A stretch of DNA of 40,519 bases from an uncultured Eubacteriales bacterium (GCA_900540145.1 UQEW01000011.1:1-40519); one strand, 5' to 3'; numbered from the stretch's first letter, positions 31,637 through 40,278 are shown. Numbers and translations: made by a program. The notes: generated by a model from the sequence alone, not told the origin.

Positions 31637-32200
31637 ATGAATATAAAAGAATTTTTAGTCCACTTAAATAGTGGAAAAACCGTTACAGGTGGTTCTGAAG
31701 CGCATCAGTGCATGCATGTGCTTTCTCAAGAGGCCTTGCGCCTTACCGCAAAGCTCAACAACAGCTACCATTCCCCGGATGAGCTGAGAGAAATTTTTTC
31801 TGAGCTCATCGGAAAAAAGGTGGATGAAAGTTTTAACCTCTTTCCTCCCTTTTATACTGACTGTGGAAAAAATATATCTATAGGAAAAAATGTCTTCTTC
31901 AACAGCGGGTGCCGCTTTCAAGACCAGGGAGGTATCACAATCGGCGATAACGTACTTGTAGGACATAACGTAGTCATGGCTACACTGAACCACGATATGG
32001 CTCCTGAGCGCCGAGCAGACATGCATCCTGCTCCCATACATATAGAGGACAATGTGTGGATAGGTTCAAACGCCACAATACTTCCAGGAGTCACCGTGGG
32101 AGAAGGCGCCATCATCGCTGCCGGCGCCGTTGTTTCCAAGGATGTTCCTGCCAATACAATTGTAGCAGGAGTGCCTGCACGAGTTATCAAAAAAATATAA
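31637..32200 (+). CDS. Sugar O-acetyltransferase of the maltose/galactoside acetyltransferase type (187 aa)
   Basis: This left-handed beta-helix enzyme of the hexapeptide-repeat family transfers acetyl from acetyl-CoA to a sugar hydroxyl. It has a short N-terminal helical domain (1-55) and the catalytic His in ATLNHDMAP (about 115). Typical repeats such as IGDNVLVGHNV, IEDNVWIGSNATILPGV and VSKDVPANTIVAGVPARVI follow. The length is normal (about 185 aa). AGGAG lies 12 bases upstream, a slightly long spacing. It is convergent with thrH, with only 25 bases between the stops. The physiological substrate is not known. Confidence 0.9.
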   Translation: MNIKEFLVHLNSGKTVTGGSEAHQCMHVLSQEALRLTAKLNNSYHSPDELREIFSELIGKKVDESFNLFPPFYTDCGKNISIGKNVFFNSGCRFQDQGGITIGDNVLVGHNVVMATLNHDMAPERRADMHPAPIHIEDNVWIGSNATILPGVTVGEGAIIAAGAVVSKDVPANTIVAGVPARVIKKI

Positions 32201-32225
32201 AGGCAGCTTCGCAGCTTCTATTCTG

Positions 32226-32831
32226 CTATAATCTTATCGCGTTGTTTATGGCGTCAAACAGTTCATCATAAGTCTCACATGTCGGTATATCAGGATTGTC
32301 ATCTTTGATGGCCTGTGTTGTTCTAAATAAAAAACCTGCTTTGCTTGCTCGTATCATAGCGATATCATTAAAGCTGTCTCCGCTGGCTATAGTCTCAAAT
32401 CCCATCGCATGAAGAGCCTTAACGGTGCTATACTTGGAATTTTCAATCCTCATTCTAAAGTCCGTTATCTCTCCGTTTTCGGCCACCACCAATTCATTGC
32501 AGAAAATAGTCGGCCATCCTAATTTTTTCATCAAGGGTTTTGCAAACTGGGTAAATGTATCGCTTATGATAATAACTTGGTTATCTTCTCTTAACTTATC
32601 AAGAAATTCCTTTGCTCCAGGCAAAGGATCTATCTTCGCTATAGTTTCTTGAATTTCCTTAAGGCCAAGTCCGTGTTCTCTCAAAACGTCCAGCCGGTAG
32701 TTCATAAGCTTATCATAATCCGGCTCGTCTCTCGTAGTTTTTTTCAATTCAGGGATTCCGCTTTCTTCCGCGAAAGCAATCCAAATCTCAGGCACTAAAA
32801 CACCTTCCAAATCCAAGCAAATCACATACAT
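32226..32831 (-). CDS. thrH: ThrH-type bifunctional phosphoserine phosphatase/homoserine phosphotransferase (201 aa)
   Basis: This is a HAD-superfamily phosphatase with the ThrH pattern. The nucleophile lies in LDLEGVLVPEIW (about 5-16), the TTRDEPDYDKLM segment is present, and ISDTFTQFAKPLM and GDSFNDIAMI complete the catalytic set. In Pseudomonas ThrH can move phosphate from phosphoserine to homoserine. The start is at 32831 because AAAGGAGG lies 7 bases upstream; an upstream ATG in the same frame at 32855 precedes this site. It follows metA by about 50 bases on the same strand, which places two homoserine-using enzymes together. Confidence 0.92.
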   Translation of the reverse strand: MYVICLDLEGVLVPEIWIAFAEESGIPELKKTTRDEPDYDKLMNYRLDVLREHGLGLKEIQETIAKIDPLPGAKEFLDKLREDNQVIIISDTFTQFAKPLMKKLGWPTIFCNELVVAENGEITDFRMRIENSKYSTVKALHAMGFETIASGDSFNDIAMIRASKAGFLFRTTQAIKDDNPDIPTCETYDELFDAINNAIRL

Positions 32832-32880
32832 TTTCTTTCCTCCTTTTACATTCACAACTATACTCTCACATGTTTAATGT

Positions 32881-33807
32881 TTAATCTTCAATCTTAGGCA
32901 CAGTATTTATATCATACGGCGTAGATTGGTATACGAAATAATTGAGCCAATTAGAGTACAACAAATTGGCGCTGGAACGCCAAGTGCACGTTGGCTCCTT
33001 AGAATCATCATCGTCCGGAAAATAATTTTCAGGGACTTTAATAGGAAGTCCGGCATTCTTGTCACGCCAATATTCCTGCGCTAAAGTGTCAGTATCGTAC
33101 TCCGAGTGACCGGTTATAAATATTCTGCGGCCTTCATCAGTAGAGATCGCATAAACCCCGGCCTCTTTGCTCTCAGCCAATATCTTTAAGCTATGTACTT
33201 TTAATATGTCCTCGCGTTTTACCGTTGTATGTCTGGAATGAGGCACCATAAAAACATCGTCAAAACCTCTGAACAAAATTGAGCCTTTGTGCGTAACCTG
33301 ATGATGAAATACACCAAAAAGCTTTTCCGATAACTGTTCTTTAGGTATTCCATAATGATAATACAAGGCAGCCTGTGCTCCCCAACATATATGAAATGTG
33401 CTATATACATGAGATGTGCTCCATTCCATTATTTTGCATAGTTCAGGCCAGTACTCGACTTCTTCGAAAGGCATTGTCTCCACCGGCGCCCCTGTTATTA
33501 CCATGCCGTCAAAATAGTCGTCCTTCACATCGTCAAAGCTTTTGTAAAACGCTATCATGTGCTCCCTGGCAGTATGTTTAGGTATTCTGCCAACAGCTAA
33601 AAGCTCTACTTCTATTTGAAGCGGAGTATTTCCCAAAAGTCTTGCCAGCTGAGTTTCTGTAGTTATCTTAGTTGGCATAAGATTCAATATTAAAATACGA
33701 AGAGGGCGAATATCCTGAGTTGTTGCCCTGGTTTCATCCATGACAAATATGTTTTCACTTTCTAATGTCTTTCGAGCAGGAAGCTCATTGTCTATCTTAA
33801 TTGGCAT
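32881..33807 (-). CDS. metA: Homoserine O-acetyltransferase, MetA type (308 aa)
   Basis: This enzyme activates homoserine in methionine synthesis. Its opening, MPIKIDNELPARKTLE, and the MPTKITTETQLARLLGN motif identify the MetA/HTS family. Catalytic residues are visible: Cys141 in HICWGAQAAL, and the His and Glu in FITGHSEYDTD. At the position equivalent to E. coli residue 111 there is Glu (TGAPVETMPF), which in this family marks use of acetyl-CoA, while Gly marks succinyl-CoA. So it is probably an acetyltransferase despite the name. AAAGGATGG precedes the ATG. It follows a panE-like gene and precedes thrH. No SAM riboswitch is seen. Confidence 0.94.
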   Translation of the reverse strand: MPIKIDNELPARKTLESENIFVMDETRATTQDIRPLRILILNLMPTKITTETQLARLLGNTPLQIEVELLAVGRIPKHTAREHMIAFYKSFDDVKDDYFDGMVITGAPVETMPFEEVEYWPELCKIMEWSTSHVYSTFHICWGAQAALYYHYGIPKEQLSEKLFGVFHHQVTHKGSILFRGFDDVFMVPHSRHTTVKREDILKVHSLKILAESKEAGVYAISTDEGRRIFITGHSEYDTDTLAQEYWRDKNAGLPIKVPENYFPDDDDSKEPTCTWRSSANLLYSNWLNYFVYQSTPYDINTVPKIED

Positions 33808-33830
33808 ATTTTCACCATCCTTTTTATTTA

Positions 33831-34757
33831 TTATTGCTGATTCAAAATGGCCGCTATCTTTTCTGCTGCCTTCTCATAATTGGGCGTTTTGACGCCGTAC
33901 TCTTTACCCATACGCACCATTTGAAATATCAGTCCGTCAGCCTCTGAAGCTTTTCCCTGATAGATATCCCTCTGCATAGAGGTTGTGGCTTCCGGCGCAA
34001 GCCCTTCCAGTATTTTAAGGTTGACTTCAGCTAAATCCTCTTCATAAATTATTCCCATAGCCTCAGCCAAATTTTCTACTTCTTTTACCAGCCCTTTGAA
34101 CATCTCTCTTTCAGGCCCTTCGTGCTGAAAATCTCCCGCCGTAGCGTCAAAATACATGCCGGCAGCGCCCATAGGCGACACATAAGAAAATTTCTGAAGA
34201 GCATCTTTTTGAATATTGTCAGATAGTATACCGTCGATGCCGCTGTCCCGAAGATCCTCAGCTATCGTTTCGAGCAGACGGTTTTCATTCAAATGATCCC
34301 TGGTGCCGAAAAGTATCCTGCATATCTTGCCGTGCTGAAGTATCACACCCGGCGTTTTGATGTTGGCTGAAACATATATGCACCCATCCGTAACCAAAAC
34401 ATCCGGCAGACTTTTTTGCATGACAGCACCGGTACCGTATACATTCAATACAGGTATAACCACTGTATCTTTATGCGAGATTTTTTCAATAAACGGTATG
34501 ATTTCATCCACTGAATAGCTCTTGACGCATACGAACACCACGTCTGCTTTGCCGTTATAGCTTTCCGTATCGCAAACGTTAACTTTTATATTTTCTTTTT
34601 CATTATTCCAGAGTTTCTCTATGGTAAGACCGTCTTTTCTCATAGCAGAAAGATGATTCCCTCTTGCTATGATAGTCACATTCTTACCGGCTTTTGTCAT
34701 ATATGCGCCTATTATTCCACCCGTGCCGCCGGCGCCTATGATAACGTATTTAAGCAT
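33831..34757 (-). CDS. Ketopantoate reductase family protein (308 aa)
   Basis: The protein starts with an NADPH-binding Rossmann motif, IIGAGGTGGIIGAYMTKAG (6-24), followed by VTIIARG. The ApbA/PanE C-terminal domain contains VSPMGAAGMYF and TSMQRDIYQGKASEADGL (about 265-282), which includes the conserved Ser, Asp and Glu. PanE reduces 2-dehydropantoate for coenzyme A synthesis, but paralogues of this family act on other keto acids. It precedes metA by 23 bases and is likely co-transcribed. The ribosome site is weak (AGGACGG). Confidence 0.88.
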   Translation of the reverse strand: MLKYVIIGAGGTGGIIGAYMTKAGKNVTIIARGNHLSAMRKDGLTIEKLWNNEKENIKVNVCDTESYNGKADVVFVCVKSYSVDEIIPFIEKISHKDTVVIPVLNVYGTGAVMQKSLPDVLVTDGCIYVSANIKTPGVILQHGKICRILFGTRDHLNENRLLETIAEDLRDSGIDGILSDNIQKDALQKFSYVSPMGAAGMYFDATAGDFQHEGPEREMFKGLVKEVENLAEAMGIIYEEDLAEVNLKILEGLAPEATTSMQRDIYQGKASEADGLIFQMVRMGKEYGVKTPNYEKAAEKIAAILNQQ

Positions 34758-34808
34758 ATTGATATTACCGTCCTGTTTTTATATATAATATAAGATACCA
34801 TAATTAAA

Positions 34809-34862
34809 AGCTTTCCTCAATGGTCGTTTGCAGCAATTTCAGTTGCTGCTTTGAGGAAAGCT
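34809..34862 (-). terminator. Branched hairpin terminator overlapping the end of the kinase gene
   Basis: AGCTTTCCTCAA pairs perfectly with TTGAGGAAAGCT (outer stem). Inside, GCAGCAA pairs with TTGCTGC. The kinase stop codon (34839) lies in the inner loop, so the 3' end of the coding sequence is part of the structure. On the minus strand CTTTTAATT follows. Confidence 0.75.
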
Positions 34863-35735
34863 GACAGTTATCATAAGCATATTTTCTTTGTATTCGGCGT
34901 ATATGCGTCCTCCCATCCGCTCTGTCAAAAGTTTTGCTATGGAAAGCCCAAGTCCCGTGGAGTTTCTGCCTGTCTCCACCGTATAAAACCTGTCAAAAAG
35001 TTTAGCGACTGAGACAGAATCCAAATCTGCTGCCGTGTTGGCAAAAGTAATGGTTCCGTCGTCTCCCATCCATACCTGAAAATCTCCGTCGCTGTACTTT
35101 ATCGCATTGTTGATGATATTGCTGAATACCCTGCTGACCCCTTGCGGGTCGAGGAATCTTTCGACTTTTTTCTCCGTTATGGAGATTTCAGTATCAAGAC
35201 CTTTTTGCTTTATGACTCCATAAAATGAAAGCAAGCTTTCTTCTAAGGCCTGCCGTAAGTCTATGCTGGCGGGCGCTATTTCATCGGTAGAGGCTATTAC
35301 GGAATATTTGAACAATTCTTCCGTGAGCTGTTTCAAGGCTTCTGTTCTGTCTTCTATCTGCTCCAGATATCTTGCCGCTGCCTCCGATTTTTCCTCTTCC
35401 TTCAGCAAGTCCAAGTACCCGCATATGGCAGTAAGGGGCGTCCTCAAGTCATGGGAAATGTTGGTTACTGCGTTTTTAAGTTCCGAGTCCCCTTGCTGAA
35501 ATTTATGGCGTTCATCTCTAAGCTTGCGAAGCTGCTGATTGATTCCGTCTGCCAAACTTCTCATAGTTTCATCTCGGTACGGAATGTCTATCAATGTATT
35601 GGTTTCGGTCATGAGCCTTTGGGCAAATTCCCTTTCTATTTCTTTCGCTGTCTTTTTAATTGAAAAAAGTCTAAACCACAATAGTAGTATTATACATATA
35701 AGCAAGCCGACCAAGACCCACAACCCAATTGACAT
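34839..35735 (-). CDS. Sensor histidine kinase of the ABC module (298 aa)
   Basis: One N-terminal membrane segment (about 4-24) is followed by a HAMP-like cytoplasmic linker. The dimerisation helix carries the phosphorylated His in TNISHDLRTPLTAICGYLDL. The ATP-binding domain has NIINNAIKYSDG and TGLGLSIAKLLTERMGG. It has no extracellular sensor loop, as in kinases that sense through a partner ABC transporter. GGAG lies 5 bases from the ATG. It is the last gene of the regulator-ATPase-permease-kinase set. Confidence 0.92.
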   Translation of the reverse strand: MSIGLWVLVGLLICIILLLWFRLFSIKKTAKEIEREFAQRLMTETNTLIDIPYRDETMRSLADGINQQLRKLRDERHKFQQGDSELKNAVTNISHDLRTPLTAICGYLDLLKEEEKSEAAARYLEQIEDRTEALKQLTEELFKYSVIASTDEIAPASIDLRQALEESLLSFYGVIKQKGLDTEISITEKKVERFLDPQGVSRVFSNIINNAIKYSDGDFQVWMGDDGTITFANTAADLDSVSVAKLFDRFYTVETGRNSTGLGLSIAKLLTERMGGRIYAEYKENMLMITVSFPQSSN

Positions 35736-35792
35736 AGCTTCTCCTTCCGCGCTTTATATTTAAGCTTTGCATTTAAACTTAATATTTAAGCG

Positions 35793-36644
35793 CTATCTTA
35801 AATTCTTTTTCCTAAACAAGAACATTCCCACCCCTGTGGTCAATACGGTAAGTCCTGTAGAATATCCTATGAGCACCCATGGATTTTCAGTTGTCATTGT
35901 ACCTATCTGCTGCTGTTGGTCTCCGGGCAGCAAGTCATGCAGGAATTCATAAAAATCTCTTGCTGCGCCTTCCAGATATCGTGGATTTCTCTCAGCCGGC
36001 TGTTCTACCACTTGGCCTGTATCTGTGGTATATGAATACGCTTCCCACATTTCAGGTTCATTGAGTCTGCTTTCAATAAGCTGTCCGCCAAACATTGATA
36101 TAAAGGCAAACAGTACACACGCCACGGCTATGGCAGCTTTGTTTTGATTGTTCATGGCTATGAGAGTATATATTGACGAAAAGACCACCGCCACCATAAA
36201 GCTGGCCAACGTCAGCAACAGGATCTGCTTTATCTCGAGGTGAAAGCCTCCCAGAAGTGGGTACCCCACCGCCAGATATGAAATAATAAAAGTTAGGCAC
36301 ATGACAAGGCCAGCGATCATACATGTTATGAGATTGGCTAAATATATGCCGTTGCGTGTATGACCCACTACTACTTTGTTTCTTATGGTCCCGTCGCTGT
36401 ACTCGGTTCCAAGGAACAGTCCGCAGAACACGGAAGCCACAAGCCCTATAAACATTACAAAAGTAAAGAATTGCTGGTCTAAAACGGTTTCATATACCTC
36501 CTGTCTCGTTTGGTTTAGCTCCTCCACTTGCATGTATTGAGATATAGGCAGCGAAACGCCTAAAAACAACATAAATATTATACATCCCCAAAACGGTTTA
36601 TTCTTTTTTACACGCATAAAATTAGCAGAAAGAAGTTTACTCAT
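35793..36644 (-). CDS. ABC-2-type permease subunit (283 aa)
   Basis: There are six predicted membrane segments: an N-terminal one (about 15-35), a group at 60-185 and a last one near the C terminus (about 250-275). The loop between the fifth and sixth (about 185-245) is extracellular and rich in acidic and aromatic residues. GTEYSDGTIRNKVVVGHTRN is typical of bacitracin- and lantibiotic-type permeases. The ATG at 36644 is preceded by GGAGGT and overlaps the ATPase stop by 8 bases; a GTG at 36653 is inside the ribosome site. It pairs with the ATPase. Confidence 0.88.
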   Translation of the reverse strand: MSKLLSANFMRVKKNKPFWGCIIFMLFLGVSLPISQYMQVEELNQTRQEVYETVLDQQFFTFVMFIGLVASVFCGLFLGTEYSDGTIRNKVVVGHTRNGIYLANLITCMIAGLVMCLTFIISYLAVGYPLLGGFHLEIKQILLLTLASFMVAVVFSSIYTLIAMNNQNKAAIAVACVLFAFISMFGGQLIESRLNEPEMWEAYSYTTDTGQVVEQPAERNPRYLEGAARDFYEFLHDLLPGDQQQQIGTMTTENPWVLIGYSTGLTVLTTGVGMFLFRKKNLR

Positions 36645-37551
36645 GATCCGCACCTCCCACTAAACTCATAAAATAGCTTTCAAGACTTTCATCTTTTTCC
36701 TGGATGGAAATCACCTGGCAGTTTTTCTTCGCCAAAGCTAACACCAGCTCCGTTACGGTTATTTGAGCAAAAATATCTGCTTTAGTTTCAGAAACTACGT
36801 TGTACTCCAGCTTCATTTCATCCAACGTCAGTGAAAGGGCGTTCATGTCGCTGACCTCTACACGTATGCACTTGCGGCATGCTGCATCTAAATCTTCTGC
36901 GCTTATTTCTCTTACCATTCTGCCGCCATCTATAAAACCATAATGGGTAGCCAATCTGGATAATTCATCCAGGATATGGCTTGAAATTATGACTGTTATC
37001 TGTCCGTCTTGATTGAGCTTTAAAATCAACTCTCTCATCTCTACTATACCTTGAGGGTCGAGACCGTTAATAGGCTCATCCAGAATAAGCAGGTCCGGGT
37101 CACCGCAAAGGGCAATAGCAATGCCCAGCCTCTGTTTCATGCCCAGCGAAAAATTCTTGGCTTTTTTCTTCCCTGTGTTTTCAAGACCTACCAGCTTCAA
37201 AATGTCATCTATGCCCGCAAAAGATGGCAGCCCCAAAACGCGATACTGTTCTTTTATGTTTTCTACGGCTGTCAATTCTCCGTATATGGAGGGGGTTTCT
37301 ACAACTGCGCCGATTCTACGCCGAGCCTTAGTTATTTCTTTTTCGTCGTTTTGAGCACCATAAAGACAATATCTTCCCTGGGTAGGCTCCTGCAGCCCGG
37401 TTATCAATCTTATCAAAGTGGTCTTGCCTGCTCCGTTTTTCCCCACAAGACCGTAAATCGCTCCTTTCGGAACGTTCATGGAAAGTCCGTTCAGGGCTTT
37501 AAAGTGTCTGTAACTTTTGCTTAAGCCGTGAGCGGTAAAAATATATTCCAT
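36637..37551 (-). CDS. ABC transporter ATP-binding subunit, BcrA/lantibiotic type (304 aa)
   Basis: The nucleotide-binding domain (1-220) shows Walker A GLVGKNGAGKTTLIRL (33-48), the signature FSLGMKQRLGIAIALCG and Walker B LLILDEPINGLDP. A C-terminal extension (about 225-304) is usual for self-protection exporters. The ATG has GGAGG 7 bases upstream. A row of GGTAAAG repeats lies upstream and may bind the regulator encoded at 37689. The operon continues with the permease and kinase, and the module probably exports or detoxifies a cell-wall-active peptide. Confidence 0.93.
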   Translation of the reverse strand: MEYIFTAHGLSKSYRHFKALNGLSMNVPKGAIYGLVGKNGAGKTTLIRLITGLQEPTQGRYCLYGAQNDEKEITKARRRIGAVVETPSIYGELTAVENIKEQYRVLGLPSFAGIDDILKLVGLENTGKKKAKNFSLGMKQRLGIAIALCGDPDLLILDEPINGLDPQGIVEMRELILKLNQDGQITVIISSHILDELSRLATHYGFIDGGRMVREISAEDLDAACRKCIRVEVSDMNALSLTLDEMKLEYNVVSETKADIFAQITVTELVLALAKKNCQVISIQEKDESLESYFMSLVGGADHE

Positions 37552-37595
37552 AAAAATACCTCCTTTTCTTTTGTACCTTTAGTCTAAACGGCAAT

Positions 37596-37637
37596 GGTAA
37601 AGACTGCGGTAAAGAAAAGAGTAAAGAAACGGTAAAG
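37596..37637 (-). promoter_or_regulatory. Four phased GGTAAAG repeats, probable regulator binding site
   Basis: On the plus strand GGTAAAG starts at 37596, 37608, (A)GTAAAG at 37620, and GGTAAAG at 37631. The spacing is 12, 12 and 11 bases. On the minus strand, the direction of transcription, they read CTTTACC. OmpR-type regulators bind such tandem repeats. The site lies 45-85 bp upstream of the ATPase ATG, within the 137-base gap after the regulator gene. Confidence 0.65.
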
Positions 37638-37688
37638 ATTATAGAGATTATAAAGATTATATCGGCAAGTAAAAGTCCTTCCGACATG

Positions 37689-38384
37689 TTAAAAGTCTTC
37701 CGACATTTTAAATCCAATACCCCATACAGCCTCTATATAGTCCTTATCTGCGCCTTGAGCTTCCCTAAGCTTTTTTCGCAAGTTGCTTACGTGGATTTTA
37801 AGAGAGCTCTCTGTACAGTCAGGGGTGTCTTCGCTTATTCTGTCCAGTATTACCGATTTGGCTATGACCTGTTTAGGATTTTTCATCAAAAGCTTAAGTA
37901 TCGCGTACTCAGTTTTAGTCAACTTAACCTGACTATCTCCTACATATACTTGATGCGCAACCATATCCAGCGTCAAATCGCCTAATCGCAATAAACTTTT
38001 TTCTCTGTCCGGATCCCCTTCTTCCGCATTCTGACCTGCTCTTCTCAAATGCACAGCGATTCTAGCCAACAGTTCCTCTGTATCAAAAGGTTTCGTAACG
38101 TAGTCGACAGCGCCGCCTAAAAGCATGTTGACTTTATCGTCTATTCCCACTTTGGCGCTCATCACTATTACAGGTGTTCCCTTTATTTTAGGAAGAACTT
38201 CTTCTCCCGTGAGGCCCGGCATCATCAAATCCAGCAGTACCAAATCAGGTTTATTATCCGCAAGCAAATAAAGGGCTTCTGTGCCTGAGTAAGCCCTGAG
38301 CACGTCATACCCTTCTCTTTGCAAAACTTCTGCAAGCATATCTCCTATATGCGTGTCATCATCTATTATAGCTATAGTTTTCAT
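37689..38384 (-). CDS. OmpR/PhoB-family response regulator of the ABC module (231 aa)
   Basis: The receiver domain has the acidic residues in AIIDDDTHIG, the phosphorylated Asp in LVLLDLMMPGLTG and the Lys in YVTKPFDTEELLA. A winged-helix C-terminal domain follows (LTKTEYAILKLLMKN, SLKIHVSNLRKKL, AVWGIGFKMSEDF). The start is the second of two adjacent ATGs (38384), better spaced from AAGGA. It lies just after a GNAT gene and 137 bases before the ATPase. It likely controls the ABC operon through the repeats at 37596. Confidence 0.93.
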   Translation of the reverse strand: MKTIAIIDDDTHIGDMLAEVLQREGYDVLRAYSGTEALYLLADNKPDLVLLDLMMPGLTGEEVLPKIKGTPVIVMSAKVGIDDKVNMLLGGAVDYVTKPFDTEELLARIAVHLRRAGQNAEEGDPDREKSLLRLGDLTLDMVAHQVYVGDSQVKLTKTEYAILKLLMKNPKQVIAKSVILDRISEDTPDCTESSLKIHVSNLRKKLREAQGADKDYIEAVWGIGFKMSEDF

Positions 38385-38399
38385 CATATTCCTTTCCAC

Positions 38400-39044
38400 T
38401 TAAACTAAGGTTGAATGACTGTGGATATAAAACTCTTCCTGGCTGGGCTGATATTTCTTTTCCATCTTTTCCAGGCTGTCGTCATATTCCTGCGCATCCC
38501 TTTCATCTATATCGAATACCGGGCTCTGGCTGTAAAACCATTTTCTCCCGTCTAACGCATTTGGATTAAGCTCTTTGACCAGCATTGCCGATGGATAACT
38601 GCCGTCCCCAAGGCAAACATTATATTTCTTGCAGCTTTTGAAACCGCTGGTGACATAATTGGCAGGGTTGCCAAATATTACTATCGTGTCATATCCCAGC
38701 TCTGCTGCTTTATGAAATGAATGAGCCATCAATTTCTTACCGATCCCTTTCCTCTGATGATCAACATCTACTGTCAGCGGACCGAAAGTGAGAATCTGCT
38801 TTTCATTGCCCTTTTCATCTACAAGCATAGCCTTGGTATACATTATGTTTCCTACTACTTTGCCCCCTATTTCTGCCACAAAGTCAAGGTCATGTACAAA
38901 GTCTTCATGGCTACGCATTATATGCACCAAGTAGTGCTCCACACAACCCGGTACATATAAATTATAAAAGGCTTTTCTGGTCATCTCCTCTACAGCTTTG
39001 TAATCTTCTTGTCTTTCATTCCTTATTTTAATTTCACATGTCAT
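38400..39044 (-). CDS. GNAT-family N-acetyltransferase (214 aa)
   Basis: The acetyl-CoA binding core lies at about 85-120: LTFGPLTVDVDHQRKGIGKKLM contains the Q/R-x-x-G-x-G/A signature. The IVIFGNPANYVTSGFKSC motif is typical of a YhbS/acetyltransferase subgroup. The C-terminal third (about 165-214) is extended and charged. The substrate is unknown; small amines or antibiotics are possible. GAGGAAAG precedes the ATG. It lies 43 bases after the TIR gene and 15 bases before the regulator, so it could belong to either transcript. Confidence 0.88.
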   Translation of the reverse strand: MTCEIKIRNERQEDYKAVEEMTRKAFYNLYVPGCVEHYLVHIMRSHEDFVHDLDFVAEIGGKVVGNIMYTKAMLVDEKGNEKQILTFGPLTVDVDHQRKGIGKKLMAHSFHKAAELGYDTIVIFGNPANYVTSGFKSCKKYNVCLGDGSYPSAMLVKELNPNALDGRKWFYSQSPVFDIDERDAQEYDDSLEKMEKKYQPSQEEFYIHSHSTLV

Positions 39045-39087
39045 TTTCTTTCCTCATCCAGGCCTTCTAAGCCGCTTTTTTTCATAT

Positions 39088-40059
39088 CTATAAATAAATT
39101 CTTCTGATAATTTCCCCATCATTGTCCTCTTCCTGAAGACGCCTTATAGTATTGTGGAAATCGCCATCAAATATATAATTATAATTCATAATGGAATTTA
39201 GTAGCTCGTCCTTTTCTTCTTCAGTCATAAATCTCCTAAGCTTGTACATCATCTCTGTCTGATGAGGCTTTCCATACTGTTCATTGAGCCTGAGCATAAT
39301 TTCCATAAGGTTTTCTCTTGCTTGCTGAGGTGTGTCTCCTAAATATTCGGAATAGTCGCTTGCCTTAAGATGGTTAGGATTATATGCCTTTTGGGTAGCA
39401 ATTCTGTACACATCGTCACCGCAAAGCCTTATATTTATATACTCACAATGTAATCTGCCATCTTTATCGCGATAATCCGCTGAAAAATTAACGGCATAAG
39501 GGTTACTATGACCTCCGACACATAGGCCCCATCTATTGACATAACAAAAATAAAACATGGCAGTCACAAAATCTCTATACTCCGCATCTTTATATCTTTT
39601 CCAATCTTTATTTTTTCTATTGACTTTATGCACCTGTCTCCAGTTTTCTTCAGTACATATGTCAGTATCTTTCATTCCGAAAATGTTGAGAATATCTTGA
39701 AATTCTTTATCATAATTATTAGAAAAATCCGCATACAAAAGTCCTGCAAGATAAAGAGGCACATCACACTCTTCATAAAGCACCGGCAATATCTTAAAAT
39801 TTTCGTCTTTGAATTTCTTTGCAAAAGCTGATTGAATCTCATGTTTTACCCACGGTTTGTCTACAGAATGAGAGGAAAGCACCACGGCAAAATATCCGCT
39901 ATCTGTTATCCCTTCGTTTATCTTCTCCAAAAGGGATTCTCCTACCTTCATTTCAAATTTGTCAAACCAAACTTCAAGGCCGAATCTCATCAGATCTTTA
40001 GCCAATTTTTCTACGAATTTTTTGTCCTCCGATGCATGACATAAGAAAATTTTGCTCAT
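39088..40059 (-). CDS. TIR-domain protein with an unassigned C-terminal domain (323 aa)
   Basis: The N-terminal TIR domain (about 1-125) begins KIFLCHASEDKKFVEKLA. It includes LEVWFDKFEMKVGESL and the WVKHE motif, where Glu74 is at the catalytic position of NAD-cleaving TIR enzymes. LPVLYEECDVP and YADFSNN follow. The C-terminal domain (about 140-323) is rich in Tyr, Asn and charged residues; I do not recognise it. Stand-alone TIR proteins in bacteria often act in defence against phage, but no ThsA, SIR2 or nuclease partner is seen here. GGTGG precedes the ATG. It may be a self-contained effector or part of a larger set. Confidence 0.82.
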   Translation of the reverse strand: MSKIFLCHASEDKKFVEKLAKDLMRFGLEVWFDKFEMKVGESLLEKINEGITDSGYFAVVLSSHSVDKPWVKHEIQSAFAKKFKDENFKILPVLYEECDVPLYLAGLLYADFSNNYDKEFQDILNIFGMKDTDICTEENWRQVHKVNRKNKDWKRYKDAEYRDFVTAMFYFCYVNRWGLCVGGHSNPYAVNFSADYRDKDGRLHCEYINIRLCGDDVYRIATQKAYNPNHLKASDYSEYLGDTPQQARENLMEIMLRLNEQYGKPHQTEMMYKLRRFMTEEEKDELLNSIMNYNYIFDGDFHNTIRRLQEEDNDGEIIRRIYL

Positions 40060-40226
40060 ATATTACCACCTGTATGCTCGATTAAATAAAGTAACTGCCA
40101 CAATAATTTTAAATGTTCCAGTATCTATTATATTCTAAAACCGGGACGAGCGCGATAGGATTTTGAAAATGGAGGATGATTTTTTAGGCAATTCCCGGAC
40201 CGGCAATGGATGGCGCGCGCGGACAG

Positions 40227-40278
40227 CCTGCTGATTCGGCAATTGATGGGACAGAGGGCCTGCTAATTCGGCAATTGA
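40227..40278. repeat. Two ~20-bp direct repeats with 32-bp period near the right edge
   Basis: CCTGCTGATTCGGCAATTGA (40227) recurs at 40259 with one base changed (CCTGCTAATTCGGCAATTGA). A shorter related block (GGCAATGGATGG) lies at 40202. The stretch 40080-40519 has no gene I can support; the window may cut a longer repeat region. Confidence 0.7.
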
